A stretch of DNA of 64,000 bases from Echiichthys vipera (taxonomy: Eukaryota; Chordata; Actinopteri; Perciformes; Trachinidae). The notes under the pieces were generated by a model. That model was given only the letters and a program-made list of their open reading frames with translations. It did no database searches and was not told the DNA's origin. The stretch is taken from assembly GCA_963691815.1 (NCBI GenBank), contig OY829653.1, forward strand, positions 30,049,750-30,113,749. The letters run 5' to 3'. Within the stretch, counting starts at the first letter, position 1; every line of letters starts with the position of its first letter. The position numbers and the translations under genes were made by a program. Shown here piece after piece: positions 37,745-49,700 of this stretch.

Positions 37745-40700
37745 TTATATGTAGTGATTAAAGATGGATTCATATTTTTCTTGCTTCCCTGATGTCACTT
37801 TAGGCTCACCGTTCTGCTTGATGAAGTCCTTAGAAAACAAAACACAAAACCTTACATCTTTGAGAGCATCATCTCTCCCTTACTGTGGATTCTAATAAGG
37901 CAATAACGCACAGATGCAAATATACCCCACTGACTGGCCAAAAAGAAGTGAAACTTAGAGTTTTAAGTTGGTTGAAATGTGAAACAAAATACACGTGACC
38001 AGTTGTTAGCCAGTCTCTTAGACTTGTACAGTACGTTTTCCATATATCTTAACAATCCTTTCTTATCCTTCTAAAATACATTCAGACTCAATATTACTGA
38101 TGCGATGCTTTTAAACATACTGGATACTAATTACAAAGGCAGAGATATAATAATAATTATACCAGAATCAGGTAAAAGTGAAGCTATATGACAGCAGAGG
38201 TGCTTGTTCAGTATCTTTGATAATCTTACCTCCATTTCCTCCAGGGAGGCAGAACCTTCCTCCACCTTCTGTCCAATGCCGTGACTGTAGCTTGAGTATC
38301 GCTCCTGTTTGAATCACACATAACCAGAGACCAAACATAATGTAGGATGTTTCCTGATAACACTGTAGCTGAAAAGTCAAGTCTATCTAACAGTGACTCT
38401 GTTAGCTGCACACACACCTTCACCATACCAGCGATGAGCCCGTCCTCAATAATGCGAACAGCATTTCGGAGTCCTCTTGCAAAGGCATCCATGGCTCCGA
38501 TGTGAGCGATGAACAGGTCCTCCAGGTCTGTGGACTCCCTGCGCACCTTAGCATCAAAGTTCAGGCCCCCTGGCTGCAGACCACCTTGTTCAATGATGGT
38601 CTGGAGAAGATTAAAAGAAATACTAAGTTCCTGTATCACTGTTCTGAGCTCGTATTCACATTTCATCTTCCCACCAGGAGGACTCCTAAACAGCACTTAA
38701 TGTGAAATTCCGGTGTAAAATCATCCCAGGCTCTTTTTAAAGGGCAAATACACGCATCAGTTAAGCCAACGACATGTACATTTCGTGTACATAACAACTT
38801 TTAATGGAGAAATCCTGTAGAGTCACTAACAGCTGAATGTGGCTAACAGTGAATGGCAAGTTGAAGGCATTAAAATGGCTTTTTTAACCACTAATACTGC
38901 TCAAAATAACAGCAAACCTCTGCAGTAGCATGAGAAGAGTCCTTACACAGAAAACAAAGCAGCAACAATGTAGTTAGTGAACCCAGAGTTTATTAAAAGA
39001 GTGTTTTAAAGACTTACCTACTGGCCCCTGTACCAGCTCCTCTCATACTAAAGTCCATTGAAGTCAATTACCAAAGTCAATCCAAAAGGAAGGATTTAGG
39101 ATTTATTCCAGCAAAACACATAAACGTTGTGGTTTGTGGCAGTTTGGTGAAATATAGGTTAATAATAGATGTAAAACAGCATCTTTCCCTGCAGCACCAA
39201 AACCTAACGCCAGATCTCAGGGGGTTGGGGGGCGTGTGGCTACAGGCTACAGGTAGCTTTAGCTCACAGTGGGTCACGTTAGTGTCCAAGCATTACTAGA
39301 CGGCAAGATTGAACACTCGCACTTAGGAAGCGAAATAGCTGAGTCAACAGATTTCAATCAGACAGGTAACTTCTACGATTTCGATGGGCGCCCACAGCTA
39401 TTTGAGGCAGAATACACAGAGGAAGAGCTGCAGCAACAGGATGAAAGAGGTCCGAGGATGGGAGAACAGCCAGCAGAGGAGGTTGAGGTGTCTCGGTGTG
39501 CGGGCATGTTTTGGTATGTCTGTGGGTACTGTGAGCCCATCTGCCAACAGAGTGACACTTTTCGCCGTGGCCTGGAATCATTAAAAACACGCTGTGTGAC
39601 TGCTCTGGAGGATTCCCCATCCCTCATCAACTGCACTGTACTGGACACTTTTTTCATGTCCCCAGAATAACAAACCACAACGTTTACGTGTTTTGCTGGA
39701 ATAAATCATCAATGGGCTCTTTCCTTTGGGATTGACTTTGGTAATCAACTTGAATGGACTATGACAAGTTTCAATGCGTTCAATGTGCCGCCCCAAGCTA
39801 ATCACTGTTAGCCGCATTCAGCTGTTAGCGACTGTCCAGAATATCTCTGTTAGTACACGAAAAATAATGTCTCGATGGCTTATTTGAGGAGTGGATTTGC
39901 CTAAAAAAGTCCTTTTAAATCTCTTCACAAAGCTGCGTAGACCAACTTTTACTAAGGAACTGGTGGAAATCTGAAGCTCAGAGAAAGGCCGGGGTCAACT
40001 CTGTTGCTAAGGATGATTAACCTGACTCTCGGTAGATGAATTTCGTTCTGTCTTGACTCCGCCTAGCTCCACTCAACCATCTGGAATGGAATCAGAATCA
40101 GAATCAGAATACTTTATTGATCCCCGGGGGGAAATTCTTTCGTTCCAATGCTCCGTGCACAGTAGAAACAAGCCATAAAGATGAATGAGTAGAAATAAAA
40201 TAAAGTAAAGATTCAAATAAAATACAATTAAAATAAATCTAAAGTAGCTAATAAATAGCCAATAAAATACAGTACAAATAAATAATAAACAATCAAGTAA
40301 ACAATCTGAAGTGAGTGTGAAAATACAATCTGAGATATATACACTGTACAATTAGGTTGTTATGGCAAATGAAATGAAATGAGAACAGATATTTATATTT
40401 TGTTTTGTTTTGTTTTTAAGAAGTCAAGAGTCCGATAATTAAAGAGATGAGTTGTACAGTTTAATGGCCACAGGTAAGAATGACCTCCTGTGGCGCTCAG
40501 TGGTGCATTTAGGAGCAATCAGTCTCTGGCTGAAGGTGCTCCTCTGTTCAGCCAGAGTGTTGTGGAGAGGGTGAGAGCCATGCTGCAGTATCGCCCGCAC
40601 CTTCGACAGCATCCTCCTGTCTGACACTGCAGCCAAGGTGTCCAGCTCCACCCCCACAATGTCACTGGCCTTTCTGATCAGTTTATTGAGTCTGTTGGCA

Positions 40701-43700
40701 TCTGCAACCTTCAGTCTGCTGCCTCAGCACACTACAGCAAACATAAAAGCACTAGCCACCACAGACTCATAAAACATCCTCAGCATGGTCCGACAGATGT
40801 TGAAGGAGCGGAGCCTCCTCAGAAAATAGAGGCGGCTCTGTCCCTTCTTGTAAAGGACTTCAGTGTTCTTAGTCCAGTCCAGTTTATTGTCAATGAACAC
40901 CCCCAGATATTTGTAGTGTTCTACAATGTCCACGTTATGCCCCCGGATGGAAACTGGGGTCACTGGTGTCTTTGTCCTCCTCAGATCCACCACCAGCTCT
41001 TTGGTTTTTGCTGTGCTGAGCTGCAGGTGGTTCAGCTCACACCATGTGACAAAGTTGTCAACCACAGCCCTGTATTCAGCCTCCTCACCCTTACTGATAC
41101 ATCCCACTACAGCAGAGTCATCAGAAAACTTCTGAAGATGGCAAGACTCTGTCTGGTAGCTGAAGTCCGTGGTGTAAAGGGTGAAGAGGAAAGGAGAGAG
41201 AACAGTCCCTTGTGGTGCGCCAGTGCTGCTAACCACTGTATCTGACACACAGTGACGCAGGCGCACGTACTGTGGTCGACCAGTGAGGTAGTCCACAATC
41301 CAGGAAACAAGGGGGGGATCCACCAGCATCGCCATCATCTTGTCACCCAGTAGAGCAGGCCTGATGGTGTTGAATGCGCTGGAGAAGTCAAAGAAAGTGA
41401 CCCTCACAGTGCTCCTCGGCTTGTCCAGGTGGGTGTAGGCACGGTTTAGCAGGTAGATGATGGCATCCTCAACTCCAATCCGGGGCTGATAGGCGAACTG
41501 CAGGGGGTCCAGGTGTGGCCTGACCATAGGCCTGAGCTGCTCCAGGACGAGTCTCTCCAGGGTCTTCATGATATGAGACGTCAGTGCCACTGGTCGGTAG
41601 TCTGAGAGACCGCTGGGCTGCGGCGTCTTTGGCACTGGAACGAGGCAGGACGTCTTCCATATCACAGGGACCCTCTGGAGGCTCAGGCTCATCTCGAAGA
41701 CGCGGTGTAGAACTCCACATAGCTGTTCGGCGCAGGCTCTGAGAACCCGTGGACTGACACCATCAGGGCCTGCAGCCTTACCGGCGTGGAGTTTGCTCAG
41801 TTGTCTCCGTACCTGAAGCGGTGTAAACTGTGCAGGTTGAGCAGGGGGAGGTTCGAAGTCCAGAGTGAGAGGAGGGCAGGTAGCAGGGGAGCCAGGAGAG
41901 GTGTGAAGAGAGGGGGATGGGTGTGAGGGTCTCATGGCGTTGAATGAGGTGCTATCAGGAGGAGGAGGGGGGGTCAGAAGCAGTGATGGCTGGAGACTGT
42001 CAGCAGGAGAGACAGCAGGGGCCTGGGCTGCAGTGTCAAACCTGTTGAAGAACAGATTCAACTCATTAGCCCCAGCCACACTGCCATCAGATCCACCGCT
42101 AGCTGGTCTGAAGCCTGTGATGGTCTTCATGCCACTCCAGACCTCCCTCATGTTGTTTTGCTGGAGTTTCATCTCCAGCTTTCTCCTGTAGCTGTCCTTA
42201 GCCTCTCTGATCTTGTTGTTAAGCTCCCTCTGAACGTCCCGAAGCTCCTCCCTGTTGCCATCTCTGAAGGCCCTCTTCTTCTGGTTCAGACTGGCTTTGA
42301 TGTCTTTGGTTACCCAGGGCTTGTTGTTTGGGTAACAACGCACAGTCCGAGCTGGGACAATGCCGTCCACACAGAAATTTATGTAGTCTGTGATGCATTC
42401 AGTAAGCCCATCAATGTCCTCTCCATGCGGCTCAAAGAGTACATTCCAGTCTGTCACCTCAAAACAGCCCTGCAGTGCCTCATAGCAGTCCTCTGACCAT
42501 GTCCTCACTGTCTTTGTGGTCACAGGCAGCCTCTTCACTAGAGGCACATAGCAGGGGGTGAGAAGCACCAGGTTGTGATCTGATCTCCCCAGGGGGGGAA
42601 GGGACGTGGAGGTGTATGCATCTTTCACATTAGCATACAACAGGTCCAGGGTCCTTTCCTCTCTTGTTGTACAGGTCACATACTGGGTGAATTTCGGCAG
42701 TGTCTTTTTAATGCAGACATGGTTGAAGTCACCCGAGATTATAATCAGAGCAGTCGGATGTGCGGTCTGTAGTCTGGCTATTGTGGAGTGGATGACGTCA
42801 CATGCCGACGTTGGGTTAGCGGACGGGGGAATGTAAACAGCCACAACGATAGCATGTGAGAATTCACGGGGTAAATAGTACGGACGGAGGCCCACAGATA
42901 ACAGTTCAATATCCGGACTGCAGATGCGGTCTTTGATGGTAACGTGACCAGGATTGCACCACCTGTTGTTCACGTAAACAGCAAGCCCCCCTCCTTTACG
43001 CTTGCCGCTCGTAGTGCAGTCCCTGTCAGCCCGGACAGTGTGGAAGCCCTCGGTGGAAATATTGTGGTCAGGAACATCCGCGTGTAGCCATGACTCCGAG
43101 AAAATCATCAGGCTACACTCCCGGTATTCCTGACGACTCCGGGTTAGCGCTGTTAGCTCGTCCATCTTATTCCCCAGTGATCTCACGTTGCCCATGATGA
43201 GAGATGGGAGACACGGCTTGAATGTCTTCCTCTCCATAAGTCTCCGGTGTTTCGCTCCTTTTCTCCGCTGTAGCGATCCTTTCCCTCTGCCTCCACGGTG
43301 TGTTTTCCTCCATAGTTCAGCAGGGATGTCCGCCTTCACCGTAGCCGAGCCGGCCGGCTTCAGCTCTAGCAGCTGATCCCTGGAGTAAACAATGCGGAGT
43401 TGCTGAGCAACCGACGTGTGGCGGAGTAAAAGCAGCGATTCAACCAAAAACGCCACAACAAAAACTCTCCACACAAGCATGTTTAAAGAGGGGGCTAATA
43501 AACAACTATGTTAAAAGAAAAAAAAAAAAAAAGTAAGATAAAGTTAAAAGGAGAAAAGTTGAAAACAAAGTAAAAGTAAGCAGGAGCGACTAGAACAGGC
43601 TGCATACACCGCGGCGCATGCGCACTAAATGTCTCCACTAAATGGCTCCATAGGAAAGTGATTTCAGGTGGTCAGGCCAATCAGGACCGCTGGGAGGGGG

Positions 43701-46700
43701 TTTATAGAGGTGACATAGCAGATAAACGTCTGTGTCGGCACGCATCGAGGAAGCAGACGTGAACATGGATGCTGCTGTTTCATCCGTGTTGATCGATCTA
43801 GAGACTCTTTCTTCTTTAAAAGAACACCAGAGAACGGCTCTGAAGGCTTTTGTTGGTGGAAACCATGTGGGCTGTTCTGTTTGGCTTTTCCCTGCGTCAC
43901 TCATCAACACCACAGGTTGGTTTCGATGTGAATGGTTAAAGTAGCACGTCAATAAAGATGACAGACAAGTGGTTTATCCAATCATATGCAAGGATTTCTG
44001 ATAAAGCCCAGCCTCCTGAAATCACTTTCCTATGGAGCGATCCCAGATGGATGAGGGAAGCAAGGAGGAACCAAACTCATCTGGAGAGAGTCAGGTTAAT
44101 GGATTATGTCATGTTTAATCAAATGGTGATCGGCTGTCTCAATTATTGATACAGATACTGTAGGAGGTATGGTACCAAATAAAGAGTTTAAAATCAAGTT
44201 ATTGAACATGAAAACAAAATAGTAATATACTGTAGGCTACTGACTAGTCAACTATATGTGCAGATAATTGTCAGCCTCTTTCATATCTGGCAGCTTGTTA
44301 ACAATTAGCAGGTATCCATGGAAGAATCCCCGTAAGGATCAGGTTACCAACCACGGCTGATAGTGAGAAATGAATGCAGTTTTCTCGCTTTCATTAAAGG
44401 TTTCGAAAATGTTGACGTGATTATGAGGCGGTTTGCCGACAGCACTAAACTAAACTTGCTCCTAAATCAGCAAGTTGGGACCTACGTTTAGCTTTAAGAT
44501 GTTTTTTTGAATAGAGACCCTGGTCTATACTCATCTTTTACAGTACAGAGTGTGCAATAATAATTTATATGTACATTAATGCTAGCCTCATGAGACCATC
44601 CTGATCTCTGAGCTCCATTGTATTTTACTTTCAGATCAGTCTAGTAACCTTCAGCAGAGAAAATTTGGAGAATGTTGTCCGAGCGACCGAACCAATCAGA
44701 GTTGGTTTTGAGGCGGATTAAAGTGACGAAACGAGAAGTGACTGTTCAGTGTAAACAACATGGAGGCTTCCATGGATGAGATGAGCAGCTATGGAGCAAG
44801 CAGCTCACTAACTCTTTGTTCTCTGGATCCTTTTATTGAATATGGACCGGGCTCCTGAAATTGTGCTTTTTATCCGTAAATTCACGTTACACAAAAGGAA
44901 AATATCCATAGACAGATGGTTTATCCAATAAGCAAATGAGAATTATGCGAATCAATGCATCTGGCTGAGTCAGGTTACATTAATGCGGCACATATCAATA
45001 TTTTTATGTTAATGAATCAAATGATTGTGTATTGTGAACAGAGTCCCTCCTAGTGGTGAACACACAAAGAATTACCATTGGTTGTTTTTCTAGCAAGGAA
45101 CTTCCTCATTAAAGTTGATTTGAGATCCTTGTTTCTAGCGGCCTCTGTGGCAGTAAGATGCAGGCAAGCGTGTTCTTTCAGAGCCTCCATCTTGTCACGT
45201 TCATGGTCACTATGTGTGTTGACTTTTTTGGATTTTTTTTTTCTCTTCTGTAAACTTTATTGAAACACATTCACCTCTCTACTTCAAGTCTGTCCCCTGT
45301 AGAGTCATGTTACCCTTTTGAAATGGTCACTTGTTTTTGTTTCAAAGCCTAAAATGATAATACATTAAAAAAAATATATATATAGTTTTCCAGCGTGATT
45401 TACACATTTTTCCTTGCAACATTAAAGTTATTGTTTTTTTTTTAATTTCTGAAAATTAATAAAAAGTGAAAAACTAGAATAGCAGTGTTGTAAAAGTGAT
45501 GAGTCCCCAGATGTAATCCTTTGTGGAGGCACCTTTTGCTTTAACTACAGCCATCAGTCTGTTTGGATCTGTCTCTACCAGCTTTGTGAACCTAGAGTGG
45601 GAATATGTCCCCATTCTTCCTGCAGAACTGTTGGAGTTCAGTCAGATTCTGTGGTGAGTGGTGGTGGACTGCACTCTTCAAGTCCATCCACAGATGTGAA
45701 AATGGCCAAAATATTAATACTGCTTTAACAAAATGATCAGCCTTTGTAAAGCCATAGTAATGCTAGCTAAAGCTAATTTGCAGCATTCTCCACTAGTGTC
45801 TGGACAACTTCATCTTCACAAACATCACTGGCAAAAGGAATGCCATTAGTTTACCTTCATGATCAAGGTGGTGTTCCTGATGTCCATGGGGAACTGGTCT
45901 GTGTCCCACCCCAGGTCAGGAGAGCCAGTGTTTGAGTCAACTGAGCCCAGCATGCCAAACCTGTCCAGCAGCAGAATATCAAAGTGTCACAGTGCTAAAG
46001 ATGAGAGTTGTGAGTCAGCAACTTACACTTAGATGTAAAGTTAAATGTCTCACGCAGAGGCCATGACAACATCGTGTTCGTACGAGTGTCCTGCCAGGGT
46101 GGTGTGGTTGGGCTCGATGTTCAATTTAAAGTGACTCTCCAGACCATAGTGCTTAAGGAATCCTATAACACTCATAGCATCTATAGAAGAAAGTGACATA
46201 CAAAATGCATCACTGAGAATGTTTGATTGGTGTGCCATGCGCTCTTGTGTTGGCAGACCGTACCATAGTCATACTGGTGTTTACAGGGCTCCTTCGGCTT
46301 GGGTTCAATAAGAAACTGACACTTCAATCCAATCTTCTCTTTGTACTCTGTGACAAAAACAGACATGAAACTGAGAGTGTCACCAAAACTCTCATTTGGA
46401 ATTTAAGTCAAATTCCAGTGTAAAATCATCCCGGGGTCTTTTTCGGCAAATACACTCATCAAATAAGCCATCGAGACAATTTTTTTTCTGTAACAACTAT
46501 TAACTAACGGAGAAATCCCAGAGAGTCGCTAATAGCTGAATGCAGCTAACAGTGATTAGCTCGGGGCAGTACAATGAAGGCATTTAAACCTCTTTTTTAA
46601 CCACTAATACTGCTGAAAAAAACAGCAACTCTCTGCAGCAGCATGAGAAGAGTCCCTACACAGAAAACAAAGCACCAATGGGCTCCTTCCTTTGGGATTG

Positions 46701-49700
46701 ACTTTGGTAATCCACTTGAATTGACTTTACTATGAGAGGAGCTGGTACAGGGGCCAGTAGGTAAGTCTTTAAAACACTCTTTTAATAAACTCTGGGTTCA
46801 CCAACTATGTTGTTGGTGCTTTGTTTTGTGTGTAAGGAGTCTTCTCATGTTGCTGCAGAGGTTTGCTGTTATTTTCAGCAGTATAAGTGGTTAAAAAAGA
46901 CGGTTGAATGCCTTCACCGTACTGCCCCGAGCTAATCACTGTTAGCCACATTCTGCTGTTAGCGACCCTCCAGGATTTCTCCGTTAATAGTTGTTACACC
47001 AAAAAATTGGCTTATTTGATGAGTGTATTTGCGGAAATAGAGCCTGGGATGATTTTAGGCAGGAATTTTACTTTAATGCCATATTCCTGTGCACACTTAC
47101 TGACAGCCATTGTGAAGAAGTCAGCCATGTGCTTCAGTTCAGCAGCAACATCAGTATTGTGGACAGAAAGGAACCCTTCCCTTCCTCCCCAAAACACTGA
47201 GGAGACAAATACACAAGGATGTAGAAACATTGCTGCGTTGGCGGAGCACAATGTTTTTTTTGGACACCATCATGTCACCCTTACCAAAATTCTCTGCACC
47301 CAGCTTCTTGGCAGTATCAAGCCCCTTCTTAAGCTGAGCACCAGCGTAGGCAAGAACATGACAGTCAGGGTTGGTGGCTGCACCGTTCATGTACCTGTTC
47401 CATCAACGAAATGTTTTGAAGGTAACAATCTAAAAGACCTCTTTCCCTAATAAACAGAATTCAACACATTTTCTGAATAAAACACTGACCTTGGGTGGGC
47501 AAAGAGGTTGCAGGTGACCCACAGCACCTTGATTCCAGTCTCCTTTTGCAGCTGCAGAGCCAGGTCTGTTATTTCATCCAGATTCCTGTTGGACTCTTCC
47601 AGGGTGGAGCCCTCAGGAGCCATATCCCTATAGAAAACAGAGGACCGACATTGTTACGATTACTCTGATACACAAGCAATATCAAATCCTTGTCCCTGTT
47701 AGTGTACATTTTATTATTTATTAATTAAATGAATTAATTGTAGCAATAGAGTATATCCTGCTGGTATTAGATTAGAGCCATAATGATTAGTTGATTGATC
47801 GATTAGTTGTCAACTATTATAATAATTGATTAATCGGTGAAACATTTTTTAAGAAAAAATATTGACAATCTCTGATTGCAGAAGAGACATTTGAGGACGT
47901 CATCTTGGGCTTTAAGAAACCCTGATCACCATTTTATAGACCAAATGACTAATCGATTAATCCAGGAAAATAACTGACATATTAATAGATAACAAAAAAG
48001 AATAATTAGCTGCAGCTCTATACTAGATAGATTATCTAATAACATATTCAAACCATTAGAAACCTACATGTACAGTAAAGGCAGTTTGATGAACTGAAAC
48101 CTGTCCAAAAGAAATGAAGTGAATTACCTGTCATGAAATGTGTAGTATTTCACCTGTGGAAAGAAGCAGAGGTCACAGAGGAAACACCCAGCATTACATA
48201 TAACCAGCTGTGTGGAACTGTGCTTTTCACTGTATAAATCAGGGGATTTCCCTCACACCAAGCTTGGTGAAGAACTCAAAAGCAGCCCGGAGTCGTTTCC
48301 TGGCTGAATCCATAGGAGTTCCTTCATTCCATGGCCGGTGGAGGGTCGGAGATCCAAAAGGATCAGCTCCTAAGACAGAAGAAGATCATATCTGTTGGCC
48401 TCAAATAAAAATGCATCTTTGTGTACAAATCTAAACAGAGCTAGAAACTATAGGGCCCAACCCATGTGTGGCTGATAGTGATTTTTTTTTAATGCTGCAA
48501 AGATACTGCAGCTTTCCTCCACAAATAACTTTATTAAAGAATATTTAACATTATTGTACAAACAATGTATGTCACCCAAGTTTATTTAGCTATGTTAACA
48601 GTTCAGTATCCATTAATCATTTACCATTTAAATAAAGAAAAATACAACTAGAATAAATAGCTATATGACTCAAGCATTGTTTTCTGCATTATATATTCTG
48701 TCAAAAGGTGTTCATGACGGTGCATATTGGAAAACCTGCTGATGCCGACACTGGTTTGTCTGTAACCGGCAGACAGATCTATCAGTCTGGCTCTAGAAAC
48801 TAGAATAGCACTGAAGACAATCCACTGACAGTGTTCATGTGTGTTTAACACACATGCTCTCTACCAAGCATCCACTGAAGACTGATAATATTTGGTAACA
48901 GGATGGTACTGTACCAGTGCCACAGAAGGAGTGCCAGTAGCAGACGGAGAACCTCAGCCAGTACTCCATCTTCCTCCCCATCAGCACCTGCATAGACCAA
49001 CAGCACACGGAGGAAAAAACCTCGGAGGTTTAGGCAACAAAACGACTAAGGTTGAATATGGAGAATCTGTATTAAAAGCTATATTTAAAAAAAATAATAA
49101 TACACCCATGGGGCCTTTTGAGGGGTACAGAATGTAAGTATTGCTTCTCCATAAAAACATATATTTAGTCTGAATTTAATACTTGAATTTTTTTTGAGGG
49201 TTTGACAATGACTTTCTGTCACATGCTGTTTTCATTGTAGCAGCCAACAGCATTGGGCGTTATGGGTTGCTAGGGCTGTCTGTTGTTAGGCGACAAAAAC
49301 AAGAGCTGTGTTCGACATCGTTCCCTCACTCACTCACTATTCCCTATTAAGTGTTTATTAAATAGTGCACTATGTAGGGAATGACCAAAGCAGATTTGGG
49401 ACACTACACTGGGATTTTCTAACAAATGGTTGCGTCAGTAGATTCACCAGATATATGTGTGAGGGAGCATCATGTAAACAAACAAAGCTGCAGATCCATT
49501 TCACAGTCACTCTGCACTGCACTCAGGAAGACAGTCACAGGTTGCACTGAAGTGGATGTTAATTTCAAGTTGAATCCCAAATAAATTGTTGAAATTTTGA
49601 TGGTGTGAAAGTGTGGTTTTGTTAATAATGGTCGTGATTAACAGTTGTGTGTAACTGCAGTTAGCGCTCAGATACCTAGCTAACGTTAGCACCTCTTCTG

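Noticed and set aside
40724..43480. A 918-residue host gene
   Set aside because: Endonuclease and reverse transcriptase motifs and the GATTCT tail show that it is a LINE.
46908..47450. A 180-residue plus-strand protein
   Set aside because: It runs through the arm of a foldback element and antisense to three-phase-matched xylose isomerase exons.
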